DNA of 10,135 bases from Candidatus Limimorpha equi (GTDB lineage: Bacteria; Bacteroidota; Bacteroidia; Bacteroidales; F082): contig JAGHSL010000444.1 of NCBI GenBank assembly GCA_018065885.1, positions 1 through 10,135 of the forward strand, written 5' to 3'. The position numbers and the translations under genes were made by a program. The number at the start of each line of letters is the position of its first letter. Within the stretch, counting starts at the first letter, position 1. The notes below the pieces were generated by a model. It did no database searches and was not told the origin of the DNA. It saw only the letters and a program-made list of their open reading frames with translations. Below, piece by piece: positions 1-5,344 of this stretch.

Positions 1-17
1 CGCGTTTCGGCATTTTT

Positions 18-25
18 TATATTTG
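18..25 (+). promoter_or_regulatory. Bacteroidota -7 promoter box for mvaD
   Basis: TATATTTG matches the Bacteroidota -7 consensus TAnnTTTG exactly. It ends only 6 bases before the ATG at 32, so transcription would be expected to begin at or within a few bases of the start codon, giving a leaderless or nearly leaderless mRNA. The -33 element would lie at or beyond the left edge and cannot be judged. Confidence 0.55.
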
Positions 26-31
26 TGCAGC

Positions 32-1084
32 ATGAATGGTCAAGCAAACGTTCCTTCGGGTTTTCACGGCACCGTGAAATGGCAAAGTCCGTCAAACATT
101 GCCTTGGTGAAATATTGGGGTAAAAAAGGCGTGCAGTTGCCGCAAAATCCATCCATCAGTTTCACGCTTTCGCAATGCCGGACGGAAACTTCAGTCACAT
201 TCGAGGCAGCCGAAAACTTTTCGTTACGGTTTTATTTTGAAGGCAATGAAAACCAGGCTTTTGCTGCCAAGATTGAGAAATTTCTCCTCGATCATGTCGC
301 TGATTTTCCATGGCTTAACCGAATGAGCCTGAACATGGAAAGCAGCAACACCTTTCCGCATTCATCGGGCATTGCATCGTCAGCTTCTTCGATGAGTGCT
401 TTGGTTTTGTGCCTGTTGGACATCGAAAGGATACTGAAAGGCGAAGCGGAAATCGATCTGAAGAAAGCGTCATGTCTCGCCCGAATTGCGTCGGGCAGTG
501 CCTCACGTTCCGTGTTCCCGATGATGGCCTTGTGGGGGAAAACCGATGCTTTGGCAACAAGTTCCGATGAATATGCCGTATCGCTTGAAAATCAGATAAA
601 TCCGATATTCAAGACGTATTGTGACAGTATTCTCATTGTCAGTGATGCCGCAAAATCGGTGTCGAGTCGCGCTGGACATTCGCTGATGGAAAACAATCCG
701 TATGCGGCAGCACGTTATTCCCAGGCCAACCGCAACATTGAAAATCTGTTTGCCGCTTTGCGCAATGGCGATTTGGAGACTTTCATCGAAATCACCGAAT
801 CGGAAGCCATGCAGTTGCATGCCTTGATGATGTGCTCGACTCCATCGTTTATTTTGATGAAGCCGAACACCTTGAACATCATTAGTGAAATCCGCCGTTT
901 CCGCGAAACGACGCAAATTCCGCTGTGTTTCACTTTGGATGCCGGCCCTAATGTGCATCTGCTTTATCCAAAGCAATACGCCGATGCCGTCGAAACCTTC
1001 ATTAATGAAAATCTTGTTCGGTATTGCACTGATTCAAAGTGGATTAAGGACTGCGTTGGCAATGGACCAAAGAAAATAATCTGA
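32..1084 (+). CDS. mvaD: diphosphomevalonate decarboxylase
   Basis: This enzyme converts mevalonate 5-diphosphate to isopentenyl diphosphate with ATP, the last step of the mevalonate isoprenoid pathway, in the cytoplasm. It belongs to the GHMP kinase superfamily. From the ATG at 32 it has 350 residues, within the normal length for the family. Family signatures are visible: SPSNIALVKYWGK near residues 19-31, the serine-rich ATP loop SSGIASSAS near 110-120, SGSASRS with the expected active-site arginine at 159, and DAGPN with the expected catalytic aspartate at 303. A TTG nine bases upstream is in frame but lies inside the TAnnTTTG box, so the ATG is preferred. The next gene is mevalonate kinase, from the same pathway. 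No key residue appears to be missing. Confidence 0.93.
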   Translation: MNGQANVPSGFHGTVKWQSPSNIALVKYWGKKGVQLPQNPSISFTLSQCRTETSVTFEAAENFSLRFYFEGNENQAFAAKIEKFLLDHVADFPWLNRMSLNMESSNTFPHSSGIASSASSMSALVLCLLDIERILKGEAEIDLKKASCLARIASGSASRSVFPMMALWGKTDALATSSDEYAVSLENQINPIFKTYCDSILIVSDAAKSVSSRAGHSLMENNPYAAARYSQANRNIENLFAALRNGDLETFIEITESEAMQLHALMMCSTPSFILMKPNTLNIISEIRRFRETTQIPLCFTLDAGPNVHLLYPKQYADAVETFINENLVRYCTDSKWIKDCVGNGPKKII

Positions 1085-1116
1085 TGAAGACAGGTGATTT
1101 TGACTTTTAGACTCTT

Positions 1117-1141
1117 TGACGGCCTTTTTTTGAGGCCGTCA
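1117..1141 (+). terminator. hairpin after mvaD, possible terminator
   Basis: A perfect 9-bp stem (TGACGGCCT pairing with AGGCCGTCA) encloses a 7-base T-rich loop, about 32 bases after the mvaD stop codon. It is not followed by a T-run, so as a factor-independent terminator it is atypical. It may attenuate transcription, protect the mRNA 3' end, or be part of the adjacent repeat element. Confidence 0.45.
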
Positions 1142-1178
1142 TTCCCACCGTCCTCCTCGCGAAGGCGGGGACGGGAAT
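1141..1178. repeat. REP-like ATTCCC...GGGAAT palindromic element
   Basis: ATTCCC at 1141-1146 pairs with GGGAAT at 1173-1178. GTCC at 1150-1153 pairs with GGAC at 1169-1172 after a 3-base bulge, and an inner CGC-GAAG-GCG mini-hairpin sits at 1158-1167. The element is more G+C rich than its flanks. Intergenic palindromes with ATTCCC/GGGAAT ends are known in many bacteria, for example the dRS3 type in Neisseria. Membership in any named family is an inference here. Confidence 0.5.
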
Positions 1179-1235
1179 CTCATTTTTAACTTTTGAACGA
1201 TTTTGAACATTTTCATTCCATAACCCGTAACTCAA

Positions 1236-2117
1236 ATGAGAACGCTCTATTATAGCAAAGTCATTCTTTTCGGTGAATATTCCATGATATTCGATGCCAC
1301 GGCCTTGATGGTTCCTTTGCAGCAGTTTTCGGCCCGTTGGAAATTGGGCAAGCTCACCATGCCGAGGGCAAAAAAATCGAATGAAAGCATCTGCTTATTC
1401 AGGAATTATCTGGCCGAACAATACGATTTGAAGAAATACATTGACATTGAGTCATTGTCAAAGGACTTGAGATTTGGTCTGAATCTTGCTTCAAACGTGC
1501 CTTCGGGCTATGGTTTAGGCAGTTCGGGGACTCTGGTGGCTGCCGTTTACGACCGTTATGCCAGACAACACATCGACGACTTGATGCAGCTGAAAACCAT
1601 TTTTGGCGAAATGGAGAGTTATTTCCACGGTAGCAGTTCGGGCATCGACCCTTTGCAATGCTATTTGGGCAAACCTTTCCGCATTTCGCCGCAAGGCGTA
1701 GAACTCGTAAATGCTGGTTTTCTGAAAAAGGACATTCATGTTTGCCTGATTGATACGAAAATCAAGAGCAACACGCGGCCATTGGTGCAGCATTTCAAGG
1801 AAAATAGGCAGGACGAAGCGTTTTTAAGCACATTTCAGCGGGATTACGTGCCTCATGTGACCGATTGCATCAATCATCTTATTGATGGCGCAAATGAGGC
1901 ATTTTTCAATTCTTTGGCACAACTCACGAAGGCGCAACTGCAATTCCTGCACCCAATGATTACGGAAAACACCTTGCAGCTTTTTGAGCAAAACCATGAT
2001 TTTAATTTCGGCGTAAAGATTTCTGGTTCGGGTGGCGGCGGCTATGTGCTGGGCTTCACCGACGACATCGAAAAAGCCGCAGATTTGCTCACCGATTTCG
2101 AAGTGATTTGGATTTAA
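1236..2117 (+). CDS. mevalonate kinase-like GHMP kinase
   Basis: This is predicted to phosphorylate mevalonate with ATP early in the mevalonate pathway, in the cytoplasm. The 293-residue protein shows the three GHMP kinase signatures. There is an N-terminal YSKVILFGEYS segment, with GEY where many mevalonate kinases have GEH. The ATP loop is PSGYGLGSSGT, with GLGSSG at 93-98. HGSSSGID carries the expected catalytic aspartate at 138. The C-terminal glycine motif SGSGGGG is at 263-269. The ATG is the first methionine in frame and gives the expected N-terminus. It follows mvaD on the same strand after a repeat-filled gap. Identity as mevalonate kinase rather than another GHMP kinase rests on the mvaD neighbour and on resemblance to short Bacteroidota mevalonate kinases. 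Phosphomevalonate kinase is the main alternative. Confidence 0.8.
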   Translation: MRTLYYSKVILFGEYSMIFDATALMVPLQQFSARWKLGKLTMPRAKKSNESICLFRNYLAEQYDLKKYIDIESLSKDLRFGLNLASNVPSGYGLGSSGTLVAAVYDRYARQHIDDLMQLKTIFGEMESYFHGSSSGIDPLQCYLGKPFRISPQGVELVNAGFLKKDIHVCLIDTKIKSNTRPLVQHFKENRQDEAFLSTFQRDYVPHVTDCINHLIDGANEAFFNSLAQLTKAQLQFLHPMITENTLQLFEQNHDFNFGVKISGSGGGGYVLGFTDDIEKAADLLTDFEVIWI

Positions 2118-2139
2118 TCGGCAATATTTCCTAAATTTG
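2107..2139 (+). promoter_or_regulatory. complete Bacteroidota promoter for the gtrA-rfaE2 pair
   Basis: TTTG at 2107-2110 and TAAATTTG at 2132-2139 are separated by 21 bases, fitting the phylum's TTTG / TAnnTTTG consensus and its usual 19-21 bp spacing. The -33 box lies inside the end of the mevalonate kinase gene. The box ends 18 bases before the ATG at 2158, so the leader would be short. This suggests gtrA and rfaE2 can be transcribed separately from the mevalonate genes. Confidence 0.65.
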
Positions 2140-2157
2140 CAACCTTATTACAAGACC

Positions 2158-2700
2158 ATGACGACAGGATTGAAAAAGAATTTGCAGGAAAAAATCTGGA
2201 AGTTTGTCGACTTCTTCTATCCGCCTTTCCAGCGCTATTTCAGCCTCCTGTTCTTCCGTTACGGATTCATGGGCGGACTCAATCTCGTCATCGACTGGAT
2301 TTTGTATTACCTCATTTATCATTTCATTTTCAGAGGCAACATTTGGGATTTGGGCTTTGTGGCCTTTACGCCTCACATCGCGACCTTGGTGCTGAAATGG
2401 CCTATCACTTTCGTCACGGGCTTTTGGCTGCAACGCAACATCACCTTTTCACAATCGAACCTGACCCAAGGAAAACAGTTTTTCCGTTATTTTGCCGTCA
2501 CCATGTGCAACACCTTCCTGGTTTACGGTGGCTTGAAATGTTTCGTCGATTTCTTCCATATCATGCCGGTGTTGTCCTACATTATGATTTCCGTCATTTC
2601 GGTTTTCTTCAGTTATTTCTTCAACCGTTATTTTTCTTTCCAACCGATTGAAGACCAAAAGAATAAGACAAATGCAAACACTGACAACAATCAAGAATAA
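2158..2700 (+). CDS. GtrA-like integral membrane protein
   Basis: GtrA-family proteins (PF04138) are small inner-membrane proteins, often thought to help move lipid-linked sugars across the membrane for polysaccharide or O-antigen modification. The 180-residue protein has four likely membrane segments near residues 35-58, 65-90, 108-130 and 137-157. It also shows the family pattern of RYGFMGGLN before helix 1, WLQRNITF after helix 2 and FNRYFSF after helix 4, then a polar tail. The start is ATG 2158. An in-frame TTG at 2137 lies within the promoter box and is unlikely to be used. Its 3' end overlaps the next gene by 29 bases, so the two are probably translationally coupled. The substrate cannot be told from sequence. 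Confidence 0.82.
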   Translation: MTTGLKKNLQEKIWKFVDFFYPPFQRYFSLLFFRYGFMGGLNLVIDWILYYLIYHFIFRGNIWDLGFVAFTPHIATLVLKWPITFVTGFWLQRNITFSQSNLTQGKQFFRYFAVTMCNTFLVYGGLKCFVDFFHIMPVLSYIMISVISVFFSYFFNRYFSFQPIEDQKNKTNANTDNNQE

Positions 2701-3154
2701 ACTTCTTTCACGCGAAGCATTGAAGACAAAACTCGCCGAATGGCGTTCGGCGGGTGAAACCATAGTCTTCACCAACGGCTGTTTCGACATTCTGCATCGC
2801 GGCCATGTGGAATATCTTGCGCAAGCCGCCGATTTGGGCGACAAACTCATTATCGGACTGAACACCGATGCGTCGGTAAAACGTTTGAAAGGCGAAAGCC
2901 GTCCTGTAAATGACGAAAAATCAAGGGCTTTGTTGCTTTCGGCGCTTCAGTTTGTCGATGCTGTCGTTTTCTTTGACGAAGACACGCCTTACGAATTAAT
3001 CAAACAGGTGCAGCCCGACATTTTGGTGAAAGGCAACGATTACAAGCCGGAGGAAATCGTCGGCTACGACATCGTCACCGCCAAAGGCGGCAAGGTTCTG
3101 ACCATTGATTTGGTGGAAGGATTTTCAACCACGAATATCATCAAGCGTTTGTAG
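2672..3154 (+). CDS. rfaE2: HldE-C/RfaE2-type nucleotidyltransferase (heptose-1-phosphate adenylyltransferase)
   Basis: This is predicted to join ADP to D-glycero-beta-D-manno-heptose 1-phosphate, making the activated heptose used for LPS core or S-layer glycans. The 160-residue protein matches a stand-alone C-terminal half of HldE. TNGCFDILHRGH at residues 34-45 contains the cytidylyltransferase-superfamily HxGH motif (H42, H45). A conserved LVKGNDY segment follows, and the C-terminus carries GFSTTNIIKR (150-159). ATG 2672 is chosen over an in-frame TTG at 2648 because it gives the normal N-terminus. It overlaps the end of gtrA by 29 bases. No HldE kinase domain is fused or adjacent, as is common when the functions are split. 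Glycerol-3-phosphate cytidylyltransferase is a less likely alternative. The stop codon lies inside a repeat unit. Confidence 0.85.
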   Translation: MQTLTTIKNKLLSREALKTKLAEWRSAGETIVFTNGCFDILHRGHVEYLAQAADLGDKLIIGLNTDASVKRLKGESRPVNDEKSRALLLSALQFVDAVVFFDEDTPYELIKQVQPDILVKGNDYKPEEIVGYDIVTAKGGKVLTIDLVEGFSTTNIIKRL

Positions 3155-3201
3155 GGACGCAGCGTGTGCGTCTGTTTGTAGAGATGCGATTCATTGCGTC
3201 T
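3147..3201. repeat. two tandem imperfect hairpin repeats overlapping the rfaE2 stop codon
   Basis: Unit 1 (3147-3173) and unit 2 (3174-3201) both begin GTTTGTAG and end TGCGTCT. Each can fold: GACGCA with TGCGTC around a 5-base loop in unit 1, and GATGCGA with TTGCGTC (with G-T pairs) around TTCA in unit 2. The first eight bases of unit 1 encode the end of rfaE2 and its TAG stop. The units lie between convergent rfaE2 and tcdA, where no T-run terminator is visible, so they may end transcripts or protect mRNA 3' ends. Confidence 0.7.
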
Positions 3202-3226
3202 TGGTCATAAGAAATCGTAGTCAAAT

Positions 3227-3946
3227 CTATTTTCCCAGCAGGCCATTAATAACTACAGATGCGCAGAAAATGCCAAAGGCCGCAGGCATAAACGAAATAG
3301 TGCCGACGTTGGAGACCTTGTTCTGCTCGCCTTCCACATTTTTCAGAATAGCCGAATCATCGACAGGTTCGGGAGAGAATACCACGGTTATACCATCTTG
3401 AATGCCAAGACGATGCAGCCGCTTGCGGATATAAAATGCCAAGCGGCAATGGTTCGATTGCGAAATATCAGCAATCTGAATCTTTTCGGGATGGTATTTT
3501 CCGCCTGCACCCATGCAACTCACAATGCGCTGGTTGTTTTGCTTGGCATAGTAAAGCAGAAAGACCTTGGGCGCCACAGTGTCGATGGCATCGACGATGA
3601 AATCGTAAGGTTTGGAAACCAGTTCAATGATGGCCTCGTCCTTCATATATTGGTTGATGACCTCCAGTTCCACTTCCGGATTGATGTCGCGGATGCGCTC
3701 GGCCATCACCTCGGCTTTCGGGCGGCCAAAAGTGCTTTGGAGAGCCAAAAGCTGCCTGTTTCGGTTGGTGACACTCACCGTATCGCCGTCAACAATGGTC
3801 ATTTTGCCGATGCTGGCACGCGCCAACTGTTCGGCAGCGTATGCACCAACGCCACCCAATCCGACCACCAAAATATGGCTGTTTTTCAGCCTTTCGATGC
3901 CTTGCTCTCCAATGAGCAATTGCGTCCTATCTTGCCAGTTTTCCAT
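3227..3946 (-). CDS. tcdA: tRNA threonylcarbamoyladenosine dehydratase
   Basis: TcdA is an E1-like (ThiF/UBA family) enzyme that uses ATP to cyclise the t6A base at position 37 of ANN-decoding tRNAs to ct6A. The 239-residue protein starts MENWQDRTQLLIG, the usual N-terminus of the family. A methionine 24 bases upstream is in frame but is not needed. The nucleotide-binding GLGGVG lies at 29-34, followed by VDGDTV with D53 and D55 and the NRNRQ segment at about 61-65 that contacts ATP. Further on are DAIDT and CMGAGGK. The C-terminus is hydrophobic, as in TcdA. The length fits the family. The gene overlaps the 3' end of tatD by 20 bases, so the two are very likely co-transcribed and translationally coupled. 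MoeB and ThiF are less likely, because the MENW start and length favour TcdA. Confidence 0.9.
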   Translation of the reverse strand: MENWQDRTQLLIGEQGIERLKNSHILVVGLGGVGAYAAEQLARASIGKMTIVDGDTVSVTNRNRQLLALQSTFGRPKAEVMAERIRDINPEVELEVINQYMKDEAIIELVSKPYDFIVDAIDTVAPKVFLLYYAKQNNQRIVSCMGAGGKYHPEKIQIADISQSNHCRLAFYIRKRLHRLGIQDGITVVFSPEPVDDSAILKNVEGEQNKVSNVGTISFMPAAFGIFCASVVINGLLGK

Positions 3947-4607
3947 CTTCGTAATTGAAATAATGCGCAAAATTAGTAAAGATTTTTTCGCGCAACGCAG
4001 TTATCGGCATTTCTAAAAGTGAAGCCGCCGTCTGGTAGATTTCCGCCACATCAATATCGGTCGTATCCGTCTCAAAAAACAATCTGTCGATTGGAATTTT
4101 CATTATCGATTTCCTAATTTTTCTGTCTTCATGCAATAAAGCCTCTCCTACCGAAAAACAAAAACCATTTTCGGCTAACTGGCTGACATCTTGCTCGGTG
4201 CCATTAAAACCATGCAAAATCCAAGCCTGTTTGGGCTTGTGTTTTTTACGCAGGGCAATCATCTCGTTGTTGCATTTCACGTTGTGAATAATGAGCGGTT
4301 TGGAAAACTTTTCCGACAAAACGATTTGTTTTTCAAGAACCTCCATCTGCCTGTCGAAACTGGCTTTATGAAGCCTATCCAATCCGGCTTCGCCCAAAGC
4401 AACGGCATTTGAATGGTGTAGTTTTTCTTCCAAAATCCGCATGGCATTTTCTGTATCAAGCCTTTCGTCATCCAAATCCCAAGGATGAATGCCGTAGCTG
4501 AACAATCCTTCGTTTGGACAAGCTGATTCCAGATTAAGATTAAAAACAGTTATTTCGCTGATTGTTCGGAAATTGTGCGTGTGAATATTTAAAAAAGCGT
4601 TCTCCAT
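3927..4607 (-). CDS. tatD: TatD-family metal-dependent hydrolase
   Basis: TatD-family proteins are TIM-barrel amidohydrolase-like metalloenzymes. Characterised members are metal-dependent DNases; some have been linked to D-aminoacyl-tRNA or DNA-repair roles. All expected metal ligands can be placed: H9 and H11 in NIHTH, E73 in ALGEAGLD, H108 in IIHN, H132 in HGFNG and D181 in ETD. GIHPW at 39-43 is another family mark. At 226 residues it is shorter than E. coli TatD (about 260), which is usual for the short Bacteroidota forms, and none of the motifs is lost. The ATG at 4607 follows a good promoter box at a sensible distance. It leads a two-gene unit with tcdA. The true substrate is not predictable from sequence. 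Confidence 0.88.
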   Translation of the reverse strand: MENAFLNIHTHNFRTISEITVFNLNLESACPNEGLFSYGIHPWDLDDERLDTENAMRILEEKLHHSNAVALGEAGLDRLHKASFDRQMEVLEKQIVLSEKFSKPLIIHNVKCNNEMIALRKKHKPKQAWILHGFNGTEQDVSQLAENGFCFSVGEALLHEDRKIRKSIMKIPIDRLFFETDTTDIDVAEIYQTAASLLEMPITALREKIFTNFAHYFNYEDGKLAR

Positions 4608-4614
4608 AACGCCC

Positions 4615-4622
4615 CAAAATTA
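4615..4622 (-). promoter_or_regulatory. Bacteroidota -7 promoter box for tatD-tcdA
   Basis: Read on the minus strand this is TAATTTTG, an exact TAnnTTTG match, ending 7 bases before the tatD ATG. The predicted 5' leader is nearly absent. The position expected for the -33 element falls within the palindrome at 4632-4650, where only a partial TTTT is seen. Confidence 0.55.
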
Positions 4623-4631
4623 GGAAATTTT

Positions 4632-4650
4632 ATATTTTCGCCGAAAATAT
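4632..4650. promoter_or_regulatory. perfect 19-bp palindrome in a divergent promoter region, candidate operator
   Basis: ATATTTTCG at 4632-4640 and its exact reverse complement CGAAAATAT at 4642-4650 flank a single C. The palindrome sits in the 50-bp gap between tatD (-) and the small secreted-protein gene (+). It covers the -33 region expected for tatD and overlaps a weak -7-like TATATTTT (4631-4638) for the small gene. A dimeric repressor site is the simplest reading, but no regulator gene is nearby. Confidence 0.45.
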
Positions 4651-4657
4651 CAAACCA

Positions 4658-4864
4658 ATGAAACGCATTCTTGTTCTATTTCTTCTATTCATCATGGCAG
4701 CAAGTGAAATTTCAGCACAGACCATACGGCAGAAAGACCGTTGGGGAGAACCGCTTTATTATTTGGACGGCAATGTACTGAAAATCAAAGACCGCTGGGG
4801 CGCACCTGTTTATTATTTCGAAGGCATCCCCGAAAAGTGGGTCATTGCAAGCATCATTTTATAG
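4658..4864 (+). CDS. small secreted protein with two KDRWG-x-P-x-YY repeats
   Basis: The 68-residue product has a clear signal peptide: KR, a hydrophobic run at residues 4-15, and likely cleavage after SA at position 20. The mature part is about 48 residues. It holds two tandem copies of the motif KDRWG-x-P-x-YY-x-(D/E)-G, at 26-38 and 44-56 with an 18-residue period, then a conserved-looking IPEKW and a hydrophobic end. Similar short DRYG/DRWG-type repeats occur in small Bacteroidota exported proteins and recall four-fold beta-flower-like beta repeats, but I cannot assign a family or function. The coding signal is good: a signal peptide, an internal protein-level repeat, and a promoter-like region in front. 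Its stop overlaps the end of the convergent NifX-like gene by 6 bases. Confidence 0.75.
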   Translation: MKRILVLFLLFIMAASEISAQTIRQKDRWGEPLYYLDGNVLKIKDRWGAPVYYFEGIPEKWVIASIIL

Positions 4865-5248
4865 CTTGATCTCTATATTTTCCGGCAAAGTGATGCCGCC
4901 ACATTCGTGTTCGTGGCAAGTGATGCCTGAGTCGTCGAGGGTGCCGTCAAGATAAGCCTTGACAACTTCTTCCACTTTTCCCGAACAGCCACGAATGACT
5001 TTTATCTGATTGCGGCTCAACACGTTCACGGCACCTTCGCCCATATTGCCTGCCAGCATGACTTCAACACCTATATTATGTAAGGTAGGCGCAATATTGC
5101 TCTTGCAGCCACAGCCGACGGGCGAATCCATGGTTTCAAATTTTTCGGGCTGACCATCAGCACCAACCGTACAAATCGTATAGAACTGGCAATGACCGAA
5201 ATGGCTGTCAATCGTGCCATCATTTTTCGTTGGTAAAGCGATTTTCAT
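4859..5248 (-). CDS. NifX/NifB-like dinitrogenase iron-molybdenum cofactor family protein
   Basis: The 129-residue protein belongs to the family of small proteins related to NifX, NafY and the NifB C-terminus, which bind metal clusters or cofactors. Many members occur in anaerobes that do not fix nitrogen, often near Mrp/NBP35 ATPases. Visible marks are the N-terminal MKIALPTKNDG, SHFGHCQFYTI (15-25) with the conserved histidines, VGCGCK (44-49), LAGNMGEGAVNVL and RGCSGKVEEVV. A C-terminal CHEHECGG at 111-118 offers extra cysteine and histidine ligands. It appears to be a single-gene unit with its own promoter, divergent from the T9SS cargo gene. No nif genes are nearby, so a role in nitrogen fixation should not be assumed. 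Confidence 0.85.
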   Translation of the reverse strand: MKIALPTKNDGTIDSHFGHCQFYTICTVGADGQPEKFETMDSPVGCGCKSNIAPTLHNIGVEVMLAGNMGEGAVNVLSRNQIKVIRGCSGKVEEVVKAYLDGTLDDSGITCHEHECGGITLPENIEIKL

Positions 5249-5267
5249 TTTTTCTCCAATTTTTCCG

Positions 5268-5275
5268 CAAAGATA
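5268..5275 (-). promoter_or_regulatory. Bacteroidota -7 promoter box for the NifX-like gene
   Basis: On the minus strand this reads TATCTTTG, an exact TAnnTTTG match, ending 19 bases before the ATG at 5248. No clear TTTG is present 19-21 bases upstream. Confidence 0.5.
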
Positions 5276-5297
5276 GGTCTTCTTTTGAAATAAGTCT

Positions 5298-5305
5298 TAC
5301 ATTTG
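5298..5305 (+). promoter_or_regulatory. Bacteroidota -7 promoter box for the T9SS cargo gene
   Basis: TACATTTG matches TAnnTTTG and lies 39 bases before the ATG at 5345. The predicted leader of about 30 bases is A+T rich, like leaders of well-expressed Bacteroidota genes. No canonical -33 TTTG is seen at 19-21 bases. The box is 22 bases from the divergent NifX-like box, so the two promoters could interfere. Confidence 0.55.
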
Positions 5306-5344
5306 CACCCATAAAACTTATAAAACAACTTAAATTTCATCACT

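Larger units (their letters stand above)
1085..1235. other. 151-bp intergenic spacer between mvaD and mevalonate kinase
   Basis: No gene is visible. The spacer holds degenerate short repeats of the TTTTGACTTTT / TTAGACT type at 1098-1120, the hairpin and REP-like element, and TTTTGAAC repeated at 1191-1210. There is no exact TAnnTTTG box before the kinase; the closest string is TAACTTTTG near 1187. The kinase may therefore depend on read-through from mvaD or on a weak promoter. Confidence 0.6.

Noticed and set aside
23..31. TTG at 23 as the mvaD start
   Set aside because: It is part of the TATATTTG promoter box and would lie before or at the transcription start; ATG 32 fits the family better.
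503..976. 157-codon open frame antisense to mvaD
   Set aside because: The forward strand encodes conserved decarboxylase motifs throughout this span, and the reverse frame shows no family resemblance.
1085..1235. Riboswitch or small RNA ahead of mevalonate kinase
   Set aside because: The spacer has hairpins, but no known riboswitch core was recognised and no promoter box of its own was found; a REP-like element explains it better.
2137..2157. TTG at 2137 as the gtrA start
   Set aside because: It falls within the TAAATTTG -7 box, so it would not be transcribed; ATG 2158 follows at a normal distance.
2343..2651. 102-codon open frame inside gtrA in another frame
   Set aside because: The GtrA frame carries four membrane segments and family motifs; the alternate frame is His/Phe-rich out-of-frame sequence.
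3155..3226. Repeats between rfaE2 and tcdA as a CRISPR array or tRNA remnant
   Set aside because: Only two adjacent units with no spacers are present, and no cloverleaf or anticodon stem can be formed.
3398..3958. 186-codon open frame on the + strand antisense to tcdA
   Set aside because: It lies wholly opposite a gene with clear TcdA motifs and shows no recognisable domain, promoter box or signal. It is a shadow frame.
3947..3970. Upstream ATG for tcdA adding eight residues
   Set aside because: The family N-terminus begins at MENW, and the extra residues extend the overlap with tatD without adding conserved sequence.
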